A stretch of DNA of 64,000 bases from RHLJ01 sp048058975 (GTDB taxonomy: Bacteria > Bacteroidota > Rhodothermia > Balneolales > Balneolaceae), in the NCBI GenBank assembly GCA_048058975.1, contig JBLLNP010000001.1, positions 62,001 through 126,000 of the forward strand. Reading direction: 5' to 3'. This document shows, piece by piece, positions 24,805 to 32,962 of this stretch (its first letter is position 1; every line of letters starts with the position of its first letter). The notes beneath the pieces were generated by a model. It saw only the letters and a list, made by a program, of their open reading frames with translations, was not told where the DNA came from and did no database searches. The translations under genes were made by a program, and so were the position numbers.

Positions 24805-26193
24805 CTATTCTTCATTCTTAGCTGGTCCATCAAAACTACCAGCAGGGCCGGGAAATACGACCGGACTTTCAAAGCCTTCTTTCGAAACGGAAGCCACACC
24901 AAAGTAATAGTTATCAATGACTACATTTTCGAGGGTATGTTCGGTTGCACTGGCAGGAACGAATACACTTTTTTCCCATTGATTGGAATCAGTGAGCCTC
25001 CAGTAGATTTTATATCCTGAAAGCTGTGGGTTTTCAGTAGAATCCAACGCATCCCAACTTAAGGTTGTACTGGGTCGAACTGCTCCTTGAATTTGCACAT
25101 TAGAAGGAGGAGCCGGAGCCCAGGCCATTCCTGCCATTACCACGGCATTTAATCCTGTGAGTTTAGCGGCATAATCAAAATCCACTCCGTCTATAGTGTC
25201 TCCGTATTTGATGCCATCCTCGGTTCTTAGATCCTGGTGCTGCATCACATAGTTTTCATTGGTTTCCATAATACGAACCGCAGGAAAGCCAACTTCATTA
25301 AAAGGTCGGTGATGCCCACCTCGTCCAAATCGGTCAAGACGGTAAATCATCATTACATCTAAATTCGGTATATACAGGTCCGCCATTTTATCTACATAGC
25401 GTGCAATATTTCGAGAAGGAGAATCTACTTCACCTCCGGTAAATCTTCTGGTTCTGGCTTCGCGTTCGGTTTCTACATCCCGCGTTCCTTCAGAAAACAC
25501 ACGGGCAGTTGTGTTATCAATCACGCCGTTAATTCCTTTGATATTGCCAATCATGTCATTATTGAGAACAGCTTTGATTTCCCAGCCTTGCTCAATGGCA
25601 TGTTCGGCTAAAATTTGTCCTCCAAATAAACCCTGCTCCTCACCGGAAAGACCTACGTACATGATTGAACTGGGGAATTGGTATTTCGTAAGCACGCGCG
25701 CCGCTTCGATCGCTCCTGCCATTCCGGAAGCGTTGTCGTTGGCTCCGGGAGAATCTGAAGTTCCATCTAAAGCATCAGAAACACGCGAGTCGATATCGCC
25801 GCTCATCATTACAAACCGATTTGGGTTTGCCGTACCTCTCTGAATGGCAACTACATTCACAATATTCGTTGGCTCGGGAATTCTGCGTTGCCCTTCAATT
25901 ACTCCCGAAACATAAAACACTTCCAGGCAGCCTCCACAATCAGCCGAGATACGCTCGAATTCAGCTTTAATCCATCTGCGGGCTGCACCAATACCTCGCG
26001 TGTCAGAAACCGTATCGGAAAGTGTATGCCGGGTGCCAAAATCCACCAGAGTCTGAATATCTTTTTGAATACGATCAGCAGAAGGGGCTATTCCAATTTT
26101 ATGTAACTCATCAGAAGTAATTTGCGCAAATCCTGCTCCAACAAAAAGGAATGCGAAAAGTGTAGATAAGGCGAAAGAGCGTAGAGAAAACAT
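24805..26193 (-). CDS. Exported M28-family metallopeptidase with fibronectin-III-like domain
   Basis: A 462-residue protein with a signal peptide (FALSTLFAF to GFAQ). The M28 catalytic domain spans ~95-345: GANDNASG supplies the bridging Asp, SGEEQGL the Glu base and ligand, NNDMIG an Asp ligand and HHRPF the final His. The first ligand, usually His in HxD, is Asp here (SGDIDSR), seen directly in the sequence. A fibronectin-III-like domain follows (~360-450; LSWDALDSTENPQLSGYKIYWR). Family members are aminopeptidases that use two zinc ions. It is probably periplasmic or extracellular. It converges with the Ppx/GppA gene, and its start is four bases from the stop of the upstream small membrane protein gene. 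Confidence 0.88.
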   Translation of the reverse strand: MFSLRSFALSTLFAFLFVGAGFAQITSDELHKIGIAPSADRIQKDIQTLVDFGTRHTLSDTVSDTRGIGAARRWIKAEFERISADCGGCLEVFYVSGVIEGQRRIPEPTNIVNVVAIQRGTANPNRFVMMSGDIDSRVSDALDGTSDSPGANDNASGMAGAIEAARVLTKYQFPSSIMYVGLSGEEQGLFGGQILAEHAIEQGWEIKAVLNNDMIGNIKGINGVIDNTTARVFSEGTRDVETEREARTRRFTGGEVDSPSRNIARYVDKMADLYIPNLDVMMIYRLDRFGRGGHHRPFNEVGFPAVRIMETNENYVMQHQDLRTEDGIKYGDTIDGVDFDYAAKLTGLNAVVMAGMAWAPAPPSNVQIQGAVRPSTTLSWDALDSTENPQLSGYKIYWRLTDSNQWEKSVFVPASATEHTLENVVIDNYYFGVASVSKEGFESPVVFPGPAGSFDGPAKNEE

Positions 26194-26197
26194 AGTG

Positions 26198-26668
26198 TTA
26201 GTTTTTGTTGAGGTTGTCGTGCGGACGCTTTAATTCATCCGGAAGCTGACCGGTACTTCGCAAATACTCTTCAAGCTGTTGCTGAAACTGTATCTGGGCC
26301 TTTAAACCTGCCCTGTGACCAAAATGCGAACCAAGTCCACATCCGAAAGCAACAACAACAGCAAAAACGATTCTAAGAGATTGTTCCAGTCCTGATTCAT
26401 ATACGAATATCCAGATAACAGGAGTAAGAGCTACCAAAGTACCAAAGATGATGGGAGCCAGGCTGGGACCTTCTAATCGCCTCATAAAACGTCGACTGCT
26501 TACAAAAACGATATTTGTATAAACCAGCCCAAAGCCAATCAGGAAAGCTGTTCCCTTAAAACTAGGATCGTTAATTAAAAAGAGAAGTTCAGAAGTAAAG
26601 AGAGTAAAGGCAGAAGAGACAATAAAAACTCCTGAGGTATAAAATGCGAAACGAGGTAAATTGTCCAA
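26198..26668 (-). CDS. Small four-helix membrane protein of unknown function
   Basis: 156 residues with hydrophobic segments near 8-30, 38-58, 70-90 and 98-118, then a polar helical tail rich in Gln and Glu that ends in HDNLNKN. I do not recognise a family. It lies four bases upstream of the M28 peptidase gene on the same strand, so the two are probably cotranscribed. No catalytic motif is visible. Confidence 0.75.
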   Translation of the reverse strand: MDNLPRFAFYTSGVFIVSSAFTLFTSELLFLINDPSFKGTAFLIGFGLVYTNIVFVSSRRFMRRLEGPSLAPIIFGTLVALTPVIWIFVYESGLEQSLRIVFAVVVAFGCGLGSHFGHRAGLKAQIQFQQQLEEYLRSTGQLPDELKRPHDNLNKN

Positions 26669-26804
26669 GGTTTGTTTGATTTGATCTGTCAGTGTTAGCT
26701 TGGATAATAATGATTTTTGAAATTCTAAATTCCACCTGCCAGATATGAATTTGAAGACCTGGAAATGGATATTTCGGAATTTGAGAATTTAGATGGCAGT
26801 AAAT

Positions 26805-28127
26805 CTACTTTGCTTTAAGCCATTCTTCAGGGTTCAGATCGGTATTATTTTTCCGAACCATGAAAAAGAGAGTTTCTCCGAGTTCAGAAGATTGAGTTCC
26901 CGATTTTCCTATGAGTGTACCCGCAGTAAGTACAGAAGAGTTTTGAACATTAATCTGGCTTAGATTTCCATACACAGTGAAGTATGATCCATGTTTCACA
27001 AATACCACATTTCCATATCCAGGGGTGGGCTGAATTGCAAAAACATATCCATCCGAAACCACTCGGACATCTGAACCCGGATCAGTTACAATATTGATTC
27101 CCGGATGCTCCGTTCTTGTTCCATATAAAGGGTTGCGGGTAATCCCGAATTTTTTTGAAACAGTAGTGCTATTTACCGGCCAGCTCAACTTTCCTTTCGA
27201 AGCAGCGAAGTTTTGCTCGTACGCAAGCAGGGTTTCATCAGAAACAAAAGAGCGGTTAATAGGTGTAGAGTATTTAGCTACTTCATCGGCTCTTCGGGCA
27301 GCATCAGCAATTTTTCGGGCTTCTGCTAAACGGGAAAGACGTTCATTTTCGGTCTGTCGGATGCGGTCTTCTTCGGCGATTAATGATGAGAAACTTTGTT
27401 CAAGATTTTCTTTTTGCTGTCGGATACGGCGCAGCTCAGAAAGAAGGTCATTACTTTCGGCTTTAATTTTCTCGACACTTTGTCGTTGAACAACCTGCTG
27501 ACCACTCAGTTTTACTTTTTCATCCCTTATCTCATCCAATATAAGTTCGTTTTTAAAATGACTTTGCTGAAGGTCTTCTTTTACTCCTTCGAGCTCTTGT
27601 TGCCGGACTTTTATTTGGTCTGCCTGTTTAGTTTTTTGGGCTTCCAGTTTCTGGAGATAAAAAGATCGCACCAACATCTGGTTGATTGATTCTGAGCTTA
27701 ATACCAATTCGAGGTTACTTGTTCTTCCGTTTTTATAAGTATAAAGCAGAATGTCTTTATAGTTCTGAATGAGCTGTTCCAACTCACGTTCCCGAAGGCC
27801 AATTTCTTCCTGTGTGATATCAATTTCTTCCTGGATTTGTCGCTGCTCAAGTTCAAGCGTCCCAAGCTTATTATCCTGGAGGGAAATCAGACGATTTATG
27901 TCCTGAAATTGTTTGAAGAGTTCTTCGTACTTATTCTGAGACTGATTAACACGTTGTTCATAGGTTTTGATGCGGGCGTCGAGCACGTTAATTTCTGCAC
28001 GGGTATTGGTCTGCTCGTCCAGAATTTTCTTACGCCTCTCTTCATAGGTTTGCCCAAAAACAGATTCACTAACTGAAGTGATCAGTATCAAAGAAAGAAA
28101 AGAATATGTAATCAACGGCTTTATCAT
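26805..28127 (-). CDS. EnvC-like murein hydrolase activator
   Basis: 440 residues: a signal peptide (ends VFGQ), a long coiled coil (~27-275, dense in Gln, Glu, Arg and Leu), a linker, and a C-terminal LytM/M23-type domain (~315-438). The zinc ligands of active M23 peptidases are degenerate: HPGINI has Asn in place of Asp, and the HxH strand reads LFFMVRK with no His. This is the pattern of EnvC-type activators, which stimulate cell-wall amidases at division sites rather than cutting the wall themselves. It overlaps the upstream DUF4292 gene by four bases and follows the TPR gene, an order common in Bacteroidota. Confidence 0.9.
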   Translation of the reverse strand: MIKPLITYSFLSLILITSVSESVFGQTYEERRKKILDEQTNTRAEINVLDARIKTYEQRVNQSQNKYEELFKQFQDINRLISLQDNKLGTLELEQRQIQEEIDITQEEIGLRERELEQLIQNYKDILLYTYKNGRTSNLELVLSSESINQMLVRSFYLQKLEAQKTKQADQIKVRQQELEGVKEDLQQSHFKNELILDEIRDEKVKLSGQQVVQRQSVEKIKAESNDLLSELRRIRQQKENLEQSFSSLIAEEDRIRQTENERLSRLAEARKIADAARRADEVAKYSTPINRSFVSDETLLAYEQNFAASKGKLSWPVNSTTVSKKFGITRNPLYGTRTEHPGINIVTDPGSDVRVVSDGYVFAIQPTPGYGNVVFVKHGSYFTVYGNLSQINVQNSSVLTAGTLIGKSGTQSSELGETLFFMVRKNNTDLNPEEWLKAK

Positions 28128-28897
28128 ATTCGCTCAACAGAAATATCGTTTGGGATTGTAAGACTGAGATTCAGATTACGGGGATTCGTTTCAAGTGATC
28201 TGACCTGAAAAATCACTTTAGAAGCTTCGTCCGCACTTAATATGGTGATTTTTCTTGGTAAAGTGTAGCCATTAATGGTTCCATAATTTTCGTACCTGAT
28301 AGCCGAATAGGGAAGTCCTGTAAAACGGGGTTGTTCTACATATTCGATTTCTTTGTTCTTTTCAGACACTCGGGCATAACCACCGGTTTTGAAAATCACA
28401 AAAGTAGTGAAATCAGAACCCTCATAGTGTCGTTCTATACTAGCTACCTGTTTCGGACTGATTTTATAGTTCAGCAGATCAATCAGGTTGATGGAAACGA
28501 GCTCATTCAGGCTTGTGAGCCGGTTATCAATTACAGAAACTTTCTGCGCTACTTTATCCACTTTATTGTAGATAAGAATGGAATCCTGATCTACCAGCAT
28601 TTCTGCTCCTACAATTCCTATTCTGTTTTTTATGATCAGCAGACTAAGAACGGAATCCGTTTCAAATTCAATAGTTACCCGGTCGCTGTGACCCGGTTCA
28701 CTCACAATAGCGCGACCTTTTCCTGAAACCGCATACAATGAACTCGAATAATCGGGTAGCCTGCTTAGTATAGAATCATACTCTGTTTCCTCTACCTGAA
28801 CAATGACAGGGTCACCAACATCAGGTCGTGTAGTTCTACAGGCTGAGAGCAGAATCAATGAAAAGGAGAAGCAAAAAATGAGCTTAGAGCAACGCAT
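28124..28897 (-). CDS. DUF4292 lipoprotein
   Basis: 257 residues with a lipoprotein signal and lipobox LSAC (Cys near residue 20). The body is beta-rich with ISGKGRAIV-like and IEFETDSVLSLLIKNRIGIVGAE-like strands, which resemble LolA/LolB-type half barrels and the DUF4292 family. It probably acts at the outer or inner membrane with its neighbours. Function is not established; a role in lipid or lipoprotein handling is suggested only by fold resemblance. It sits between the TPR and EnvC genes and overlaps the latter, so the three are likely made together. Confidence 0.85.
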   Translation of the reverse strand: MRCSKLIFCFSFSLILLSACRTTRPDVGDPVIVQVEETEYDSILSRLPDYSSSLYAVSGKGRAIVSEPGHSDRVTIEFETDSVLSLLIIKNRIGIVGAEMLVDQDSILIYNKVDKVAQKVSVIDNRLTSLNELVSINLIDLLNYKISPKQVASIERHYEGSDFTTFVIFKTGGYARVSEKNKEIEYVEQPRFTGLPYSAIRYENYGTINGYTLPRKITILSADEASKVIFQVRSLETNPRNLNLSLTIPNDISVERI

Positions 28898-28900
28898 GGT

Positions 28901-30580
28901 CTAGATTTTCTCGTTCAGATGCGTTCTTGTACTATCTTTATCCAGTGCTTGTTTCCAGTACTTTTTAGCTTCGTCTAAGTTGCCAAGCTGTTCATACACA
29001 TCGCCTAAATGTTCAAGTACTTCGGCATCAGGACCACCCAGATCAACAGATGCTTTAATGAACCGTCGTGCCCGGTCATAATCACCAAGTTTAAAATACA
29101 CCCAGCCAACGGTATCCAGATAGGCAGCGTTTTCAGCATCCATTTCGATTGCTTTGAGAGCCAGTTCTTTTGCCCGCTCCAGATTTTCTTCTCTCACAGA
29201 AAGGTTGTATGCATAATTGTTCATTGCATTATGATTTTCACCATCATAGCGAATAGCCAATTCATATACCCGATCAGATTCTTCGTAATTTCCTAGTGCT
29301 GATTGGGCATCACCAAGAGTACCGTAAATTACCGATTTAAAAGGTCTTCGGGAGGGCGCTCGGGAGGCTTTTTGTAACCATTCCACCGCATTGGCATGGT
29401 CGTCGTTCAATAAATAGGCGCTACCAAGAAAATATTGAATGAAGGCGTCTTCAGGAGCGTTTTTATCTGCCTGAGTTCCTACAACTATTGCTTCATCAAT
29501 TTTGCGTTGATTAAGTAATAATTGAAGTCTTTGTCGCCATGCAATATCATCTTCAGGAAGTAATTCATTAGCCTTGGCTAAGTTCTCGAGTGCTTTTTCA
29601 GGTTCGTTATTAACGGAATAAAACTGCCCGGCAAGAGTGAAAGCGGGACCATATTCCGGGGCGCTTTCAGTGTAAAGATCCAGAATCCGGGAAGTCTCAA
29701 TTTCCAGCTGAATATTGGTGGGTTCGTTCTGTTGGCGGGTATACATATATTGGGCGATCGTCAGCTTTTGATCGGCATCAATAATAGGATCAGCTATGAA
29801 ATTACCCAACAAAGTTCCGGCACTATCCCACTTTTGCTCGTCAATATATATGCCGGAAAGATTGATAAGGCTTTGAGGATCACGGGAATTTCGGTAAAGA
29901 GCATCTTTCAATACCACCTTGGCTTCACTATTTCTCCCTGCACGTGAATAATATTCACCAAGAATATTCAATGTATTCAGGTTATCCGGTTCCACATTTC
30001 GTAATTCCTGAAGCTGCTCCAAAGCGGATTCGGTATCTCCAATAGCTTCAAAATTCTGAAACTTCCTGAGTAATACTACAGGATCAGGGCCGAGTAAAAG
30101 TCCTAATCTTTCCAGAGTTTGATTTGATTTAAGGAACTCACCATACTGCTTTTGGGTATCTGCGAGCATGAACAGTGCGTCATAATCATTAGGGTAATAC
30201 TCAAGCAGCTTATTCAACTCATCCAATGTTGCCTGATTCTGTCCGGCACTACGGTAAATCTCGGCAAGCTTAAAACGATACCATTTGTTTTCAGGCTCTA
30301 GCGCTACTGCCTCCTTTCCATACAAAGCCGCATTGGGTAGGTCATCCTGCTGGAAATAGACATCGGCCAAAGCAAAAGAAAGTCCGGCCTGGTTTTTTAA
30401 CTGCTCGTAAGCCTGAAGCAGAAGGGTAGTAGCCCGGTCATACTCCTCATTCACAAAAGCCTCCATTCCCTGGATATAGGCTGTTTTAGCCTCCCGTTCT
30501 TTAGGAGTTTGTACCTGAGCAAGGCTTAGCGAGTTTATACAAAAACTCAGGAATAATACTATGTAGATAGATTTTTTCAT
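28901..30580 (-). CDS. Exported tetratricopeptide-repeat protein
   Basis: The start is placed at the ATG at 30580 (559 residues), where a signal peptide begins (MKKSIYIVLFLSF to SLAQ); the longer frame to 30718 has no plausible leader. The mature protein is almost entirely TPR repeats (about 12-14), with typical A/G/Y/P spacing (for example AAYLDTVGWVYFKLGDYDRARRF). TPR arrays are protein-binding scaffolds. Its place upstream of DUF4292 and envC suggests a periplasmic scaffold for envelope or division machinery; this rests on synteny. The gap to the DUF4292 gene is three bases. Confidence 0.88.
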   Translation of the reverse strand: MKKSIYIVLFLSFCINSLSLAQVQTPKEREAKTAYIQGMEAFVNEEYDRATTLLLQAYEQLKNQAGLSFALADVYFQQDDLPNAALYGKEAVALEPENKWYRFKLAEIYRSAGQNQATLDELNKLLEYYPNDYDALFMLADTQKQYGEFLKSNQTLERLGLLLGPDPVVLLRKFQNFEAIGDTESALEQLQELRNVEPDNLNTLNILGEYYSRAGRNSEAKVVLKDALYRNSRDPQSLINLSGIYIDEQKWDSAGTLLGNFIADPIIDADQKLTIAQYMYTRQQNEPTNIQLEIETSRILDLYTESAPEYGPAFTLAGQFYSVNNEPEKALENLAKANELLPEDDIAWRQRLQLLLNQRKIDEAIVVGTQADKNAPEDAFIQYFLGSAYLLNDDHANAVEWLQKASRAPSRRPFKSVIYGTLGDAQSALGNYEESDRVYELAIRYDGENHNAMNNYAYNLSVREENLERAKELALKAIEMDAENAAYLDTVGWVYFKLGDYDRARRFIKASVDLGGPDAEVLEHLGDVYEQLGNLDEAKKYWKQALDKDSTRTHLNEKI

Positions 30581-30947
30581 CGGATTTAGTAACGCCAATA
30601 ATACCGATAAAGTGCGGGAGTTGCTGTGAAGAAATGTTAGTTTAATCTGAGTTATTTCACTTAAAGGTAGCAAAATAGAGAAAAAAGGGTTCCCAGAGTT
30701 TCTTGAAAAAAACTCCACAAAAAAGACCTTAAAAAAATTATCCCGTTTATTGGAATTAAAAAATCAATTCCTTTTCTTTGTTTTCCATGCAAAACTCTCT
30801 TGCACATAGAATTGAAACCATTACCCCGAGGCAGATTCCGCGGCGGCGGTAAAAAGTCTGGTCCCCGGTCACGCTTCTGCGTGTTCCCCTTCTTGCGTCC
30901 TTTTCAATTCTAACTACTGTATCTTCAGTTCACTCACTCTTATAAAC
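30581..30947. other. Divergent intergenic region upstream of the arginine operon
   Basis: 367 bases without a credible gene. The part next to the TPR gene is AT-rich and includes a weak hairpin GGAATT/AATTCC (30752-30771). The centre holds the GC-rich inverted-repeat element described separately. The last ~35 bases before the GNAT start contain no convincing ribosome site. Promoters for both directions must lie here, but I cannot place them with confidence. Confidence 0.6.
30807..30912 (+). repeat. GC-rich element bounded by an 11-bp inverted repeat, candidate structured leader
   Basis: TAGAATTGAAA (30807-30817) and its exact complement TTTCAATTCTA (30902-30912) enclose 84 bases that are far more GC-rich than the surroundings. 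Inside are a perfect 5-bp hairpin, CACGC-TTCT-GCGTG (30870-30883), a CCGCGG palindrome (30838-30843) and a possible CAGA/TCTG pairing. It ends 35 bases before the first arginine-operon gene. It could be a structured 5' leader, a small noncoding RNA or a short dispersed repeat; the sequence alone does not decide. The coding strand of any transcript is unknown. Confidence 0.5.
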
Positions 30948-31595
30948 ATGTCCGTTACAATTCAATATGCATCTTCCGATCATACCTCTTATGCCGAAGA
31001 AATTTGTGCGTTGATGGAAGCTGCCGCAAAACAAAGAGGTACTGGTATTGCTAAACGCGATCCGGAATATATTAAAACCAAAATGCGAAATGGAAATGCC
31101 GTTATCGCTCTGGATGATGGCAAACTGGCGGGATTCTGTTACATTGAGATATGGGATGAAAAAAAGTACGTAGCCAATTCGGGGTTGATCGTTCATTGGG
31201 ATTATCGCGGACTAGGTCTCGCTAGAAAGATAAAAGGAAAAGCGTTCGAACTTTCCAGAAAGAAATACCCTGAATCGAAATTATTTGGGATTACCACCAG
31301 CCTCCCGGTTATGAAGATTAACTCCGATTTAGGGTACAGACCTGTGACGTTCTCAGAACTCACACAGGATGAAACTTTTTGGAAAGGATGTCAGAGTTGC
31401 CCTAATTATGATATTCTTACCAGGAATGAGCGAAGAAATTGCTTGTGCACGGGAATGCTCTACGATCCAAATAAGCCGAATAAAAACTCGAAACCCGTAC
31501 GCGAACAGAATATCAAAAAATTCTATCGCTGGGTGCAAATGAAAAAACAAGCGTTCTTGAAAGCGTTGAATAACACAAAAATTTTGGTGTCATGA
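30948..31595 (+). CDS. GNAT acyltransferase, candidate N-acylglutamate synthase of the arginine operon
   Basis: 215 residues. Residues 1-135 form a GNAT fold with the acyl-CoA loop in HWDYRGLGLARKIKG (83-97). The C-terminal part carries a cysteine set, C148-x2-C151 and C165-x-C167, which may bind zinc or structure the tail; basic residues follow. It is the first gene of the arginine operon. No classical ArgA or ArgJ is present here, so this enzyme is the natural candidate for acylating glutamate with acetyl- or succinyl-CoA. Related GNAT genes are known at the head of Bacteroidota arginine operons. The substrate is inferred from context. The stop overlaps the ATG of a short ORF (ATGA). Confidence 0.85.
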   Translation: MSVTIQYASSDHTSYAEEICALMEAAAKQRGTGIAKRDPEYIKTKMRNGNAVIALDDGKLAGFCYIEIWDEKKYVANSGLIVHWDYRGLGLARKIKGKAFELSRKKYPESKLFGITTSLPVMKINSDLGYRPVTFSELTQDETFWKGCQSCPNYDILTRNERRNCLCTGMLYDPNKPNKNSKPVREQNIKKFYRWVQMKKQAFLKALNNTKILVS

Positions 31596-31762
31596 ATTCG
31601 ATACAGAAAAAAATATGTCTTTGCGAGTATTCGGGCGTGTGGAACGAGCAAAATGCACGGCAATCTTCTTTTTTGAAATACAAACAGCTATCAGGAGATC
31701 ACTTCGCCGAATCAATTAAATCTTCAATAAATGAGATTCTCCTCGTGAAGACTAAACTTTAA
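31592..31762 (+). CDS. Short ORF (56 residues) between GNAT gene and argG
   Basis: ATG at 31592 overlaps the GNAT stop by four bases, and TAA at 31760-31762 lies six bases before the argG ATG. The product begins MNSIQKKICLCEYSGVWNEQ and ends LLVKTKL. It has a short CLC motif and no membrane segment, and I recognise no family. Coupled overlaps of the same kind occur at most other junctions of this operon, which favours translation. It may instead be only a spacer that keeps ribosomes moving into argG. Existence as a real protein is uncertain. Confidence 0.5.
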   Translation: MNSIQKKICLCEYSGVWNEQNARQSSFLKYKQLSGDHFAESIKSSINEILLVKTKL

Positions 31763-31768
31763 TAGATT

Positions 31769-32962
31769 ATGAATAAAAAAAAGAAAGTATTACTCGCATT
31801 TAGCGGTGGACTCGATACCAGTTATTGTGCCATACATCTGGCTATAGACAAAGGCTATGAGGTATGGACGATCGCTGTAAATACAGGAGGTTTTGATAAA
31901 GGCGAACAGGAAGAACTTGCTATAAAAGCTGCTGATTTAGGTATAAAGCATCATGTTTGTATTGATGTCGAGGAAGAATTCTACCAAAAAGGTATCAAAT
32001 ACCTCATTGCGGGAAATGTGCTCAAAAATCACACGTACCCACTTTCAGTAAGTGCAGAGCGTGTGTTTCAGGCGATCGCGATCGCAGAATATGCTAAAGA
32101 AATCGGGGCGGATGCTATTGCTCATGGAAGTACAGGTGCAGGAAACGATCAGGTTCGTTTTGATCTGGTTTTTAATGTGTTGGCACCCGAAATGGAAATT
32201 ATTACTCCAATCCGTGATCAGAAATTAAGCCGTGAAGAAGAAGTGGAGTATCTGAAAAGTCACGGCATCAACAAAGAATGGGCGAAAGCGAAATATTCGA
32301 TAAATCAGGGATTGTGGGGTACCTCGGTGGGGGGAGCTGAAACCCTGACTTCGAATAAGTATCTGCCTGAAGAAGCCTGGCCAACTAAGCTCGTTAATCG
32401 TGACTCGCTAACAGTGGAAATTGAATTTGAAAACGGGGAGCCTGTAGGAATCAATGGAGAAAAATTAGGTCCCGTTTCAACGATTAAACGATTGACCGAA
32501 ATAGCAGCTCCTTTTGGAATCGGAAGAGATATACACGTAGGTGATACAATCATTGGTATTAAAGGACGGGTTGGATTTGAAGCGGCTGCTCCATTAATCA
32601 TTATAGAAGCTCATCGTTTACTTGAAAAGCACATCCTTGGTAGATGGCAGTTATACTGGAAAGATCAGCTCGGGGAATTTTACGGGATGTTAATGCACGA
32701 AGGTCAGTTTCTTGATCCTGTGATGAGAGACATTGAGACATTTCTGGAAAACACTCAGGGAAAAGTAACTGGAAAAGTGTTTGTGAAACTGGAAGCCAAA
32801 CGATTTGAGTTACAGGGGATAGAGTCGAAGTACGATTTGATGGCTTCTAAATTTGGACAATATGGTGAAATGAATCAGGGTTGGAGTGGAGAAGATGTGA
32901 AAGGTTTTACCAAAATTCTGAGTAATGCAACGCTTATTCAAAGAGGAATACAGGATGATTAA
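31769..32962 (+). CDS. argG: Argininosuccinate synthase
   Basis: 397 residues, the normal length. The ATP-binding motif AFSGGLDTS (10-18) is intact, as are the STGAGNDQVRFD segment that binds citrulline and aspartate and the later EAHRLLEKHILGR region. It joins citrulline and aspartate using ATP to give argininosuccinate, the penultimate arginine step, in the cytoplasm. It lies second or third in the arginine operon, and its stop overlaps the argC start by eight bases. Confidence 0.97.
   Translation: MNKKKKVLLAFSGGLDTSYCAIHLAIDKGYEVWTIAVNTGGFDKGEQEELAIKAADLGIKHHVCIDVEEEFYQKGIKYLIAGNVLKNHTYPLSVSAERVFQAIAIAEYAKEIGADAIAHGSTGAGNDQVRFDLVFNVLAPEMEIITPIRDQKLSREEEVEYLKSHGINKEWAKAKYSINQGLWGTSVGGAETLTSNKYLPEEAWPTKLVNRDSLTVEIEFENGEPVGINGEKLGPVSTIKRLTEIAAPFGIGRDIHVGDTIIGIKGRVGFEAAAPLIIIEAHRLLEKHILGRWQLYWKDQLGEFYGMLMHEGQFLDPVMRDIETFLENTQGKVTGKVFVKLEAKRFELQGIESKYDLMASKFGQYGEMNQGWSGEDVKGFTKILSNATLIQRGIQDD

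Noticed and set aside
27094..27689. Plus-strand frames of 97-131 residues opposite envC
   Set aside because: They are complementary to a coiled-coil coding region, which often leaves open antisense frames; no promoter or family evidence.
30581..30718. Upstream extension of the TPR protein
   Set aside because: It adds 46 residues without signal features before a clear signal peptide that starts at 30580.
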